Assembly (NCBI RefSeq): GCF_914767665.1
Contig: NC_059501.1
Coordinates: forward strand, 2,606,501-2,670,500
Length of the DNA: 64,000 nt
Origin: Harmonia axyridis
Taxonomy: Eukaryota; Arthropoda; Insecta; Coleoptera; Coccinellidae
Direction: 5' to 3'
In this document: positions 1 to 13,094 of the stretch, in pieces
Layout: the number at the start of each line of letters is the position of its first letter
How positions within the stretch are numbered: the stretch's first letter is position 1
Notes under the pieces: generated by a model
Told to the model about the DNA's origin: nothing
Databases searched by the model: none
What the model saw: the letters and a program-made list of their open reading frames with translations, nothing else
Position numbers and translations under genes: made by a program

Positions 1-1850
1 TAACCATAGAAAATTCAAGAAGAATATTGGATATTAAAAACTTGATATCTCTGTGATTACAGATCTGATCAGATGGAGATTTCGCGTGTATACATAAAAT
101 GATCATTCGAGACTGCGTGCACAATTTCGTGCGGATAGCATAAACAGAACAATAGAAAATTCAAGAAGAATTAAAAAAATGTACACCTAATATATAAGTT
201 ACAACAAATTTGCTCGAGTTGAAATTTTGCCTGAATATATAAATTATCAATTTTGATCTTCATGCAAAATTTCGTGTGAATAGAGGCTTCTACATAAAAT
301 TCAAGCAGAATATTGAAAATATTAAAGTCCGGCTTGAAAAGACTCCTCGGGGTCGGTATAGAGATGATTCAGATATAGGTACATCTTTTTAATGTTGAAT
401 TTCGGGACCGTAACCAGATGTCTTCAATCCATATAGGTAGTGAATTCTCCAGTTATCGGCAATACAAGGGTTGTAAATAAATGTTTACACCACGTCTGGT
501 GTTTTCTTCAAGATGTGGATGATGATATTCCCCCTCTTATCGAATTTTTGCTGCAAGAGCCCTAGTACAGCGTTGCCGTTCGTACGATAATTATCGTTTT
601 GTACGATAATTTGCTGCTCAATTCTATGTACGATATCGCATGTACGATAATAGCGTTTTGTACGATAATTTCAGTGTACCTATCATTTGAGCTAAAGTGT
701 CAATAGATACTCAAAATATAATGAAACTCAGTATGACCAGATTTAGTTGATATCCAATTTTTCAGTAGATTATTGCATTTTCAGGAAGTTTTTAATAGGA
801 AGAAATCATTTGATAGATTTTAGTAGTTTCAAAAAATCTAACCGAGACGGTTGGGAATGTCTAGACTCAAGAATGTTCCGATGAATCAATTCATATTCAA
901 TATAATATACTTTTCAATTGAAAAGGGCGTATCTGCAAAATAGCACATTTGGGATATTTGTCTTTGAAGACTTTCATTTCATCCACAGATTCAATTGAAT
1001 TAATATGAAGAAAAAATAAATGATAATGCATGTTAATTAAATTTAATCTGTAGATGGCACAAATGAAAGTATTTAAAGTTCAATCAATATCCCAAAAGTG
1101 ATTTTTTGTAGATACGCACGCACTTCTCAATTCAAACGTCAGTATAGATTCATCATATTCCAATCTGATCACGCTGATGAAACTGTTGAAATGATGTTCG
1201 ATCAATACATTGCTTTCCGGAAATAAAGAGGATCTTATACGAATTCAATACAGTAATTACAATATCTTATGCATAATGGACCTGTACTTAGCAACTCTCA
1301 TGCTTGTAGACACCTCTGATAATGCTTTGTCGGCATTATCCATAACAGAATTACGGTTCGTTTTATGGGTCGGCTTTAAAATTCAGTAAAGACGGATAAC
1401 TTTTTTGACCGTTATGCAAATTTAGGTAGCTATTATTTGAAAGCGTTGAATATTTTGCAATAACCTGGACCACTTTAGGAATCACTGGCCTGGCGTATAC
1501 CGATGACGAATACAAAAATCACATTTGGCAAAACCAGAGGCAACGCCGACAAAGTGGATATACAAAGGATAATAATAAATCTCGAAAATAGACGTGCTCG
1601 TAGGGAAATAAAAATAATTATCTTGAAAGCGATAATAAACTAATAAACTCTGAAGGGTGCGATTTTCGACTGCCTTGAAGATTTCAAAGGAAAGTAAAAT
1701 GATTATTGGTTCATTTTTATGGAAAAAAATTTCGTTTTTCGTTTCTGCAAGAATTCTGAAATTTCATATTTTGAAAATCTTGGGAGGGGTAATTACTATA
1801 TAATACTAGTACTCTTCACTATTTCTATACGGTCTTGCTTACTGACTGAC
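1..1850. other. Intergenic, no gene seen
   Basis: No open frame with recognisable protein features was found. The stretch holds a cluster of five TACGATA words (583-667) and two dispersed-repeat segments. Roughly 340-430 recurs inverted near 14,660-14,760, and roughly 1,565-1,800 recurs inverted near 26,230-26,470. The rest is AT-rich and unassigned. Confidence 0.5.
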
Positions 1851-2390
1851 TGATATTTGTACGTTTTTGAGACTCAATTATTAAGTGAAGTTAGTGAAGG
1901 TGTTTGAAGTTTTTTTATAAGTTATATTTGCCTTTGACCTAAGGACTTTTTGTTTATTCAGTTATTAAAGGTAAGAGCTTAATATACAATTCGATATTTT
2001 TCAACCTTAAAATTACTTTTTTGAAGATATAAAACTTGAAAACGATTTATATTTGAATGTATTAGATTTTTGTGTACAACCAATATCGGGTGTTTCATGT
2101 CATCGTATATAGGCAAAATCTCGCTCATTTGACGAGATAATAAAAAAATTTCTGTTACTAGGGCCTAGTAACAGTTGGAATAATACAGATCTATTCTGAA
2201 TTTCTCCAAGTGAATATTAGAACTCTGAAAATAGACGAGCAGATAAATTCGATTTTTTTAATCTGAAGTTGGTTGTGTTGTGAATATTTCGGAGTGAAAA
2301 CTTGTGTTTGAATATTTCGATCTTTTTGTAAGGTAAGATCTATTGATAATCTTAATTGAGACAGTTAAATAAAGAAATTGTGTTTTCCAG

Positions 2391-5300
2391 GAAAGCAAAA
2401 ATGTTTGGTCTAGTTCATTTTCCCGACCAGACTTACGGAATATATTCAATGAAAAATATTTCAAAGAAAAAAGGAGATAATAATGCCTGCATTGTAAAAC
2501 ATAGAGGTGCCAAATATGAAGCAGTACTGATAACAGAAAAAGGTGAGTTGTTTTTTTATATTATCACCCATAATTATTTTTTATCGATTGAAAATAAGTT
2601 GTTAGAATGAAATTTCTTTTTGAAAATCTCCAGGGATACATATGAATTTTGCCACTATAATTGAATATAGAATATTCTTAATTGATCACAATACTGCAAA
2701 GTTCCATAACACCCCCTGTACCTCCTGTTTCGTAATCAGAAATTTCGAAATGAAACTTATTGTTGATAAAATAAAATTAAATTTTTTCGAGTGCCTGTAT
2801 CCGAATTGATCGCTCTATCATTTCATCACGATGTCTGTAGTTTTTGAATTCCGAGCCGGAAATGGTTTCAAAAGGTTCCACTCACTGTTGACAAATCTAT
2901 CCTCAAATTCGATTCTGTCCGGCCGAACGTTTATACGATAACTTCCGAACGAGAACTCGGTTGCTAAATTTAATTTAATTTTCTGAATGAACTCAATTTT
3001 CTAAGATAATTTTTGTGAGAAAATTTTTTCATAAATCGAACCAAAATATTTTTTACATATCTAAAGCGAAAAAAAATCAACAGAAATTGATGAAATGTTT
3101 GATGATTGTACTTATCTCTATACCTCACACGAAAGTAAAAAAGAATCGATAAATATCGAACAGTTCCTTCATTAAAGCCATCTAAATTTTTCTTTTGGTC
3201 CTCTAGCATAATTGAAAAAAAAAACTGGTAGGGCTATGATGGCCAAAAGTTTGAAATTGAGCTGTCGAAACAATTCAAATAGTAATGAAAATTTATCACA
3301 AAAATATTTCACTGTAATTCCAATGAATCTATGTTAGGGGTCGAACTCTCGACCTTGAGTTATTACCTGTGAATTATAAATTTGAACTCATCCAAGGATA
3401 ATTCAATTTTGTTAGAAGACCGGAGGAGAATTTTGGATGGCTTTAATGAAGGAAGGTTTGATATTTTTCGATTCAGTTTTCATATTCGTGTAAAGTATGA
3501 AAACAAGACAATCGTGAAATATTTCATCAATTTCGGGTGAATAATTTTTTCCTGTAAACATGCAACAATTATATTCCTTTCGATTTATAAAGATTTTTTT
3601 ATTGAAATTCTTGGAAAATTGAGTTCATTCGGAAAATGAAATTCAATTTGACAACCGAAAAAAAAAATTACGAACATTGCAGGTTTTCCGCCAGTTTGAA
3701 ATTTTTTTTCAGGGTTCTTTACCTTTTTCGAATTTAGCACCAAAAAATAAGTTGGTGTGACCAGAAATCGTAACTTTAAAGGTTCATACTGATCATGTTC
3801 AATAAAATATTGCTCAGAAATTACGTTGAACCCTTTGTGTCTCAAGTTCGCTTTGAAAACGAGATATATGTTGTCTACCTTCGGCAGCACAGTGGTTTGG
3901 GAGACGGCTGTGATGCTGAAGGTACCGGGTTCGAATCCCGGCTAGGTCATGGATGTTATGGTATGATGAGGTTACATGTAAGAGTAGCTTCAAGCTAAAT
4001 GTCGCCTTGTTGTATCTAATTGAAGAATAAAGTCGTTAAAAAAAAAAAATATGTCATAAGACAAAAATTATTCTCCCGGTGTCATCTACACGACCATATA
4101 TGTTAATCCAGTTAATAATAAAACACCCTGTACATATAGAGCCAAACATTTCAATTGACTATATCGGCTGTCCCAAATTCGTTGTCTAGTGATGGGATCT
4201 CAGAAAACTTTTGAGCTAGCAAAAGATGAATGGCACATTTGCGGACTCGAACAGATAATAAATTCAACTGTTTTCAAGCTATAGAAGAAAATTGGAAATT
4301 GGCGTGAAATGAAAAGTACTACAGTCACTTTTTTGGTAAAATCCATTGGTATAATTATTTCATTCTTATTGCTTACTTAGTCTAGAAGTTATAATACATA
4401 ATTGTTGTTTATTAAAAACCACAAATGTTTCTAAAATAAATAAAATCGTTTTTTCAATTTTCGAAGATATATAATATGATAAATAAATTTCTTTAAAAAC
4501 TACAAAAATCATAAAAAGTTTCAGTTTCACACGGCAAATCAACCAAGGGCCTATTTATGATAATTTGTGAACTTCTGATAATTAAATTATTTGGTGGTCA
4601 GTAAGGTCTCCGGATTCAACATCGTTAAATTTTTTATTTCATATGAATAAAAAAAATTGAAAAAATTAATCAATTCAAACAAAAATGAATTTTCCCTTAT
4701 GAATTGAACACAAAAGGAGAAAGGGATTCCGTTTTGGACATTAGGTATTCATCTTTTGAGAATTGAAGTTGAAAATATGCCATCCATTATATTCCTTTCT
4801 TAAGGTTGTAGTTGAGATTTTCTGAGTGACAAATAATATATTCATATCGAATCTATATTCATTTTCAGAGAAAAAAGAAGAACTGAGGGTACTTCAAGAT
4901 GAAATGGTTGGACAGCTAAAATCAGTAAAGAAATCTGTAAGCGATAATAATTTCACTGATTCGAAAATTGGAGAAAAATATGTGGATATGGACAGACCAT
5001 CTACTTCCTCCATCAACCATAAATATGTTTCCTCCGTTGTTAAAAAAGATGAAGAAAGTAGTGATGAAGCAATTCAAGGTAATTACTTTTTCTCGAAATA
5101 TTTTCAATAACACGGTCATTTGACACGTATTTTCAACCTTAAATCGTAATATTTCGGTCAGATTTTAGCTGAAATTCGGTAAAAAGGCAAAAAATATCGG
5201 AAATTAGGGTTTCCACTATTTTCAGAATCAAGCATTTGAATATATAAGTTTAATAAAGTATCATTCTTTATGTCACCTGATTAATCATTTATTTCTTTCT

Positions 5301-8300
5301 ATATGAAAAGTCAGTTAAACTTTCAATTTTATTGTGTTGATGAAATATAGCTTTCAAAAATTCAAAACGAATCGTTATTAATTAGCATTCATTAACTATA
5401 AAAATTCATAAAAATGAATCATTGAATCCAAAATGAGATTTCACTCATTAATGAATAAATAAATAGGGATTGGTTTTGGTCATTATCCATCTTTTAAAAA
5501 TCGAAGTTGAAAATATGCCATCCATTATTCCTAGATCCTATGGCTACAGGGCTACTATTCAATACCATCGAATTTTGCCCACCGGGTACAATTAAGTTTT
5601 TCTGAGTGACTGTTTGCAATAAAATATTTATATCCAATCCATATTAATTTTTAGAGCAAAGAGAAGAACAGAGGATTCTTCAAGATGAAACGCTCGAACA
5701 AAGAGAATCAGTAGAAAAATCTATAGGCAATAATCATTCCACTGATTCAAAAATTGGAAAAAAATATGTGGATATGGAAAGACCATCTACTTCCTCCATC
5801 AACCATGAATATGTTTCCACCGTTGAGGGTAGAGATGAACAAAGTAGTGATGAAGCAATTCAAGGTACTTACTTTTTCTCGAAATATTTTCAATAACACG
5901 GTCATTTGACACGTATTTTCAACCTTAAATCGTAATATTTCGGTCAAATTTTCGCTGAAATTCGGTAAAAAGGCAAAAAATATCGGAAATTAGGGTTTCC
6001 ACTATTTTCAGAATCAAGCATTTGAATATATAAGTTTAATAAAGTATCATTCTTTATGTCACCTGATTAATCATTTCTTTCTTTCTATATGAAAAGTCAG
6101 TTAAACTTTCAATTTTATTGTGTTTTGATGAAATATAGCTTTCAAAAACTCAAAACGAATCGTTATTAATTAGCATTCATTAACTATAAAAATTCATAAA
6201 AATGAATCATTGAATCCAAAATGAGATTTCACTCATTAATGAATAAATAAATAGGGATTGGTTTTGGTCATTATCCATCTTTTAAAAATCGAAGTTGAAA
6301 ATATGCCATCCATAATTCCTAGATCCTATGGCTACAGGGCTACTATTCAATACCATCGAATTTTGCCCAACGGGTACAATTAAGTTTTTCTGAGTGACTG
6401 TTTGCAATAAAATATTTATATCCAATCCATATTCATTTTCAGAGCAAAGAGAAGAACAGAGGATTCTTCAAGAAGAAACGCTCGAACAAAGAGAATCAGT
6501 AGAAAAATCTATAGGCGATAATCATTCCACTGATTCAAAAATTGGAAAAAAATATGTGGATATGGACAGACCATCTACTTCCTCCATCAACCATGAATAT
6601 GTTTCCACCGTTGAGGGTAGAGATGAACAAAGTAGTGACGGAGCATTTCAAGGTACCTACTTACTTGTTCTTCACATATTTTTGATAACAAGATCATTTG
6701 AGTCTTATTTTCATCCTCAACTATTATATATGTATGTATATTATAGCTCAATTCACGAACAACTTTAATTTTATAGTGACGCAGTGGCGTACCCAAGGGG
6801 GGGATAAGGGGGATATATTCCCCCAGGAGGAATATCCATTGTATGTAACAACCTTATATAACACAATCTTATTATGAGTAAGCAAACTTCTTTGGAAAAC
6901 TTCTTCAAAAGAAGGAAAATGCGAACAATTTTTTCTATATCCTCCCCAAGGCTTATGCCTGGGTACGCCTCTGTAGTGACCTGATAGCTAATAGCTATAT
7001 CGAGGGCTGATATTGAATCTTTATTGATTTGCAGAGAAAATAATTATAGAAGATATATTGCTTAATCCGCGGAGATCGCCAGAAAAATCTCTAGTCTATG
7101 AGGATTTCAATGATTTTTCAATTGGAACAGAATATGTGGAAATTAACCGATCATCTACTTCTCTTATGAAGAACTTCGATGATACTGTTTTCTCCACTGT
7201 TTGTGGAGAGGAGGAAGACAGATATGCAGAATTTCAAGGTACTTCATTTATAATAATCAACCTTCCTTGAATATCCCTGTATATTTATGTGTGATCATTG
7301 TTATCATGCCATTGAATTAAAACGGTATTATATTATGCTTCAGATAATAGTACCATGGAAGCTTCAGATATGAATGTTGACAAAAACAAACAGAGTATTA
7401 TGCAACATCATGGAATACCAGTTCAAGTGGAACCTGAAGATGAGATAGAATTATCAGGTAGTTATACCCTTCTCAGAAAAAGCATATATTTTCGTGAGAG
7501 CAATATTAATTGATTAAATTAATACCCATATTCCTTGAAACTTGTTTCTACAATCTATACTGAAAAATGAAAAAATATATTTGTTCAGATATCGTTACTG
7601 TAAAACCTTCTTTCGAAATTTTTCGAATCTTTTGCTTATACAGGGTGTAACATGAGTGGTTGGCTATAGCCTAGTGGTGAGTGTAGGTTATCCAGGCTTT
7701 TTAGAGAAGTGGCTTGTTGTGTATCTTAAGACAGTTAGTAATGTACAGGAAGATTAATGAAAATCGGCTTCAATTTCGGATAACCATTACTCGCAAATCA
7801 GCAGTCCGATTTTATTTGAATTTTGTGGGTTTGTTCACATCAAACAACCTTTCAGAGCGTTCAATGTTATTTTGATATTTCTAGGGCAATAATAAGATCT
7901 TTGAGATTTTTCCCTGAATCACCCTGTATCTCCGAAACTAACAGTTGGGATACGCAACAAGCTACTTTTCTGAAAGGCCTGGATGACTTGCATTCACTAC
8001 TAGGCGAAGGCCAACCATTCAAGATACACCCTGTATAGAACAGTAATTCCTAATAATGGGACCTGCAACATTTGCCCAATGTTCCATACCTCTTAGAGAA
8101 ATTATTACTTGAGCTTTCCTGAAAGAAAATAAAAATATGGATCTTCATAATATTTCTAAGGTTATGGTTGTTATGAAATCATAAAAAGTATATATTGTAC
8201 CATTCGAAACAAGTCTGAAATTAAATTAGTTTCATTGTTAATTATTGTCAATCGTTTATTTCATATGCAAATATTTAATTGGACGTTGGACTTCTAATAG

Positions 8301-11300
8301 GCCATCGCGGTGAATCACCCTGTATGTAAATAATAAAATATAATAAATATTTATATACATTCTATACAGTGTGTGGATAACGTGAGAAATCAAATTAAGA
8401 GCTGTGTTATTGAATCTTATCAAGCAAAACGCTCTTTCAGGTGAATTCAAGTTTTTAATTAACCATCTTATGGTAACATTGCTCATGAAGACCATATTTC
8501 ACAGAGTCACAGCATGATTTTTTTCTAATTATTAATCCAAATATTTTCTCTCCTTTATCAAACTTGCCTTAATGATGGTGTACACAATTGAAACCGTAGA
8601 TAACAAATTTTTTCAAAAGATCACACATTTTCTGCAATTTACCTAAATAATGGTGTGAAAGATTGTAATTAACGTAACTTATTGCACAACCTCATGTAAG
8701 TAGGTATAATAAAGCAGCTAAAAAATGGGGTAGTTATTTGAAAGAAAATATGACGTCAACCTGTAAAAATAAATGACGTCATGAGTGAAATCATAAGAAA
8801 ACATTAAATAACTCACTTATTGATTTTGCCCCTTTTTTATCTACACACTGTATATGTTCCCTAATTCGAGAAATCTGAAACATCGCGCTGTCGCTTTCTT
8901 GTGAACCTAAATGTTTATAACTTCAAAGTTTTTCCTAAATTATTATTATTATTTTCAGTTTATGGAGACAATTCTGATGATGATTCAGATTATAATTTAT
9001 CTACTTATTCAGAAACGCAATCTGATAACTCACGAGATGGCAGTCGGAGCTCAACACCATGTTCCTTTCTATCTGAAATGGATCTGAATATTGAGGAGAA
9101 AACGCAACCGAATGAGTCCAATAATAATTCCCTCTCGAAAAGCATCCAAGTTCATTTATCTGCCTCGTTAAACGAACCAGGGTGCGATGATGAAAATATG
9201 ATGGTAACTGAGTCCCGCGGAAGAAAAGGAGACAAGAAGGCAAATTTTTGTTTCTACTGCCATACGAAACAGCAAAAAATCTCACGACACCTAGAGAATA
9301 AACACAGCGGTGAGGAGGAGGTGAAAAAATTTATTATGTTACCAAAAGGTAACGTAGAAAGGGCCAAGATTATTGGTCAGATAAGAAAAAGGGGAAATTT
9401 CCTTTTTAATACGAATGAGAATTTAAATGATGGTGAGCTGATTGTGGCGCGACGGCCTAAAAGCAGCAGGAATAAAAGTGGTAGGGATTACAGTGCATGT
9501 GCAAACTGTAAGGGATTTTTCTCAAAAGCCACCCTTCGAGTGCATTTCAGATCCTGCACAGGCATTGATTCCGACATTAAAAGATTGCCAAATTTGCTAA
9601 GTAAAAAAATCACATCAAGAATACATCCTATGGCATCAATAACTGTGAGAAATCATTTATTCCCACCGCTGAGGGAGGATGATGTATGTAGAGCAATCAG
9701 ATATGATGAACTCATCATCATTTATGCTAACAAAATGGTGGAAAAATATAGAGAACCGAGACATTTCCAAATGATAAGGCAGAGATTACGATTAATTGGT
9801 AATTTCCTCATTAAAATGAAGGCACTGAGTAAGGAAATAAATAATTTAGCCTCTATATATGACCCAAAATTTGTAGACATGGTTTTATCTGCTATAAATA
9901 TGTGTGCCCGGTACACTGAAACTACGAACTGCTTCGAAGCTCCTTCGGTAGCGTTCAGTTTGGGCACACTGCTGAAGCAGATTGGCAATTTATTAATAAC
10001 AGAGTGCATTAAAAACCACAAGGAAGAAATGCGAAAAAATGCTAAATATTTCTTGAAAGTTTTCGCTCAAGAAGTGAACATAAATGTAAACAGAACTGTT
10101 GCTGAAACTCAACTGAAAATGAGTAGAACAAAAACAGTTATGCTACCCACAATGGGCGACATAAAAAAACTCAGCGACTATTTGACCAAGAAGAGAAAAG
10201 ACGCCCTTGAGAAATTGAAAATTTGCTTCTCGTCATTGGCCTGGATAGACTTAGCAGAGGCAACGCTAACGTCTATCCAGGTTTTCAATAGACGACGCGC
10301 TGGAGAAGTCGAGAGAATTAGCATTACCGAATTTGAAAAATACGAAACGATTGAGAGAAGTAATAATGATCTATTTCAATCACTTTCAGAGAAATCAAAA
10401 GAAATTGCAAAAAAATATGTTCGATTCACTATAAGGGGCAAGTTGAATCGGACGGTTCCTGTTCTATTGGATACTCATTTATGTGAGTGCATCCAATTAA
10501 TAATAAAAAACAGAACAAATATGAGGGTCCACAAGAGTAACCCTTATGTATTCGGTACACCAGGGTCGGATACAAAAAAGCATCCACATCTGAGTGCCTG
10601 CACTTTGATGAGGAAATTCTCTGAAGCTTGTGGTGCTGAGCACCCGACAAGACTACGTGGCACCAATTTGAGGAAACATATAGCCACTACGTGTATTACT
10701 TTGAATCTTGAAAATCAAGACGTAGTGGATTTGTCGAACTTCATGGGCCATTCGGAGAAGATACACAAGGGCATTTATCGTCAGCCCATTATAAGTAGGG
10801 ACATTTTGGGCATTTCACAACTCCTGCAAACAGCTCAAGGAGAAAATGAAAATGCAAGCAGTGATGACTCCGAAAATGAGGTTGTCAATGATGAAGAACC
10901 AATTCCTACAAATGAAATCAATTCAACAGGAGGAACTCCAAATCTTAGTGGGGGGAATAGGAGGAATTCCAGCAAAGGTGAGATACATAATTACATTTCA
11001 TTCGAACTGCTAATTGTAATCAATTCACCAACCTCAAAATAGTTTTTTTTTCAAAAACATCTTGAAATTTCGACTTTACTAATGTCATTTCCCGAAGCAA
11101 TTTTTTTTGGTACGGCCGTGAACGTAAAATAGTGATTTCATCACTATATTTTATATTATAGTATTACCAATCGAAAACAAATCTACAGCTGAGCTCCAGC
11201 GAGGGCTCTCGTGAAGTATATTGAATTTTTCCACTCCAGATCTAAAATATAATATGAAAGAACTTGAATTTCAACAATTCATGTTCATTAGGACCAAGTG

Positions 11301-11700
11301 AATCACTACGGAGTGGAATAAATGTCTCTTAAAAAAATTCTCTTGATATATCATACGATTTATGTTTGAGAAAAAAAATTGCTTGTGTTGTTAGAGTAGA
11401 ATCACTCTCGTCTTGAAAAGTTACTGAAACTTGTGTATTGTTTCAACTCTTTTTTCCATTTTTATAGCCCATACCCTATCTGGCACCCTCAAAAGAGTGA
11501 GGTGGACCCAAGAGGAGAAGGATGCTATTTTCCGTATTTTCGGAGAATATATGAATAGAAAAGCTCTACCTCCTTTGAAAGTGATACAAACAGTGATAAA
11601 AGAAACTCCTGTTCTTCAGAATCGCACGTCACCACAAATAAAGACATGGATTCACAATCAGCTGAAGGGCTCCAAGAAGAAACTTTCATTTTCAAACTGA
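2391..11700 (+). CDS. Zinc-finger / tyrosine-recombinase-like protein with tandem exons
   Basis: Eight coding exons join in frame, all at phase 1: 2401-2542 (ATG at 2401), 4869-5078, 5655-5864, 6443-6652, 7035-7238, 7344-7457, 8959-10977 and 11468-11700, giving about 1,113 residues. A 58-bp 5'UTR intron (2333-2390) precedes the start. The N-terminal exon reads as a small globular segment (FGLVHFPDQ...). Exons 2-5 are repeats of one acidic, Ser-rich unit. The large exon has CxxC...HxxxxH (about residue 460) and CxxC...HxxxxC (about 544) fingers. A region follows that matches tyrosine recombinases: RRRAGE (about 806), TNLRKHIAT (about 930), then GHS with Tyr nine residues after the His. The last exon resembles a Myb/SANT helix-turn-helix. 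The first His of the usual HxxR box is Thr. Domestication from a Crypton-like transposon is inference; the cellular role is unknown. Extra exons between 2,543 and 4,868 cannot be excluded. Confidence 0.7.
3040..3560. repeat. Imperfect fold-back repeat
   Basis: Two arms of about 130-160 bp lie head to head. The segment containing GATGGCTTTAATGAAGGAA at about 3,432 on the + strand recurs on the - strand near 3,166-3,190, with similarity continuing on both sides. It lies in the first large intron of the recombinase-like gene. It could be a degenerate miniature inverted-repeat transposon. Confidence 0.55.
3870..4050 (+). mobile_element. tRNA-derived SINE
   Basis: The segment has a tRNA-like head with an A-box-like stretch (CAGCACAGTGG) and a strong B box (GGTTCGAATCC, about 3929-3939). 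A short unique body follows, then AATAAAG and an A-rich tail at about 4,038-4,049. ATATGT occurs at both the left edge and after the tail and may be a short target duplication. It lies in an intron of the recombinase-like gene. Confidence 0.7.
4869..6652 (+). repeat. Triplicated 210-bp exon with its intron
   Basis: Three 210-bp phase 1-1 exons start at 4869, 5655 and 6443, a period of 786-788 bp. The intervening introns are near-identical, including a shared block that runs from just after each donor to the next acceptor. Each unit encodes an E/K-rich start, a central DMDRPSTSSINH (or ERPST) motif and an acidic end. A diverged fourth unit lies at 7035-7238. Because each exon is a multiple of three and symmetrical in phase, copies can be added, lost or skipped without breaking the frame. 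Confidence 0.85.
6782..6973. mobile_element. hAT-type MITE
   Basis: The 192-bp element starts CAGTGGCGTACCCA and ends in the inverted form TGGGTACGCCTCTG. It is flanked by TAGTGACG (6774-6781) and TAGTGACC (6974-6981), an 8-bp target duplication with one mismatch, as expected for the hAT superfamily. There is no coding capacity. It sits in the intron after the third repeated exon. Confidence 0.75.
7641..8033. mobile_element. Short-TIR MITE
   Basis: The segment begins CAGGGTGTA and ends TACACCCTG, with TA on each side (7639-7640 and 8034-8035). This fits a non-autonomous Tc1/mariner-like element of 393 bp. It lies in the intron before the large recombinase-like exon. The short termini leave room for doubt. 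Confidence 0.5.
8367..8850. mobile_element. MITE with TA target sites and two CRE palindromes
   Basis: The ends are CAGTGTGTGGATAA and TTATCTACACACTG, nearly perfect inverted repeats flanked by TA. The 484-bp element has no coding capacity. Two TGACGTCA palindromes lie inside at 8751-8758 and 8774-8781. The element ends about 110 bp before the large recombinase-like exon. Confidence 0.65.
8959..10977 (+). CDS. Main exon: zinc fingers plus recombinase-like core
   Basis: This 2,019-bp exon starts after a TTTTCAG acceptor and ends before GTGAGA, both phase 1. It opens with an acidic Ser/Asp-rich stretch, then two zinc-finger-like motifs, then about 450 residues of mostly helical sequence. That core ends with the R...TxxR...H...Y arrangement seen in tyrosine recombinases; GHSEKIHKGIY places the Tyr nine residues after the His, the family spacing. 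The tail is acidic and low-complexity. The exon is uninterrupted over 673 codons, which argues against a decaying transposon. Confidence 0.75.
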
Positions 11701-13090
11701 ATATTTGTGATATTTTTAATTTATACATAGTCATTCGTTTTTATTCATATTTATTTATTTTTTTCATATATTTATTTACTTTTCAAGAAAGTTGTTTATG
11801 TTTCTTCATTTTCATTCATTTATTTTCATTTATATTTGTTCGTTTTATTTAGAGATTTATTTATGTTCCTTTGAAATTCATTTATTTGTATTCTTAAGAT
11901 TTTTTCAAGATGGTGTTTCTTTCGAAACACTTCATTTACAATTGAAGTTTATTATTTTTCTTAATCAAAAACCAAAGAAAAACCGAATATTTTATTGTCA
12001 CCATATTTTTATGCCTTCAACTGGAAATTCCTAACTAGATATTACAGAAGAACTAGGTCGACTAGAAATTTGGAAATGGAGATTAGAATATTTATCATTC
12101 CTGGCTCTTTCGTACATATAGAGAAGATATTTAAATTTGAAAAGAATTATGATTCCCTTGACTTCCTCATTATTTAAAATACTTTACCCAATAATTTAAC
12201 TTCACCTTATTTTTATGACCTTTAACTGGGAATACTCAAGTTCAATCAAGAAGTTACTGAGGAACTGGGTCGACTAGAAATTTGAAAATTGAGATTAGAA
12301 TACTTTCTCAATCTAGGCTCTTTCGGTTATACAGAGGATCAAAAAAATGTTCATAACGGCGACCCCCCCCCAATTTAAAGGCTAGGATCGCCCTTGTCAT
12401 AAATGCAATTTCTGTAACGAAACTACAATGAAATATATTTTCGAAAATAAAATAATCCTCATATTAAGACCAATTCTGTTCACAATTTTCATCACTATTC
12501 GAAACGTCCTATGACGATATTTCGAAAATTCTCAGCAGAGTTTTGAATAATTATATGACCCATATATGATTCCTTCATTCTAGTATTCACAGCCAAAATC
12601 TCATTCCACCAAATTTTTTTGCGTCGGAGTTATCGAGTTTTTTTCAGAGATGCTCGAATTGACAAATTGAAATATCTCAAAATCGGAAAATTTTGAGCAC
12701 ATGAGACGTCAAAATTAGCCTCATTCTAACCATGCTTCCTAAATCTGGAGTGAAATATAGGGTATTTCCTAATAAAAAACACAGGTTTTGTGCCTACCAC
12801 CTGAGACACCCTGTATATAAGAATATATAGGGGGTGTCACACAAAAGCGGATTGGACGGTGACTATTGTTTTAAATTATATAGATACCCTATATTTTTTG
12901 GGGTATTTCAATTCCAGGAACATTCAGCATATTTTTACATATTTTTTCACTCATTTTCCGTTCAACAGTTTTCCAAATATTTGTGATCTCGGCAAAATTC
13001 TATATTGTATGTATCAATCGCGTTATTTAAAATAGCGTATTAATTTGAATAATTTTACAGATTCTGGTCGTAGATTACGAATCTGGGACT
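11700..13090. other. 3' flank, AT-rich, no gene
   Basis: T-rich and A-rich sequence follows the stop codon at 11,698-11,700, with polyadenylation signals not clearly assignable. Two similar blocks, at about 12,000-12,120 and 12,190-12,320, read as a diverged tandem duplication (AACTAGGTCGACTAGAAATTT versus GGGTCGACTAGAAATTT). Nothing coding is recognised. Confidence 0.45.
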
Positions 13091-13094
13091 CACG

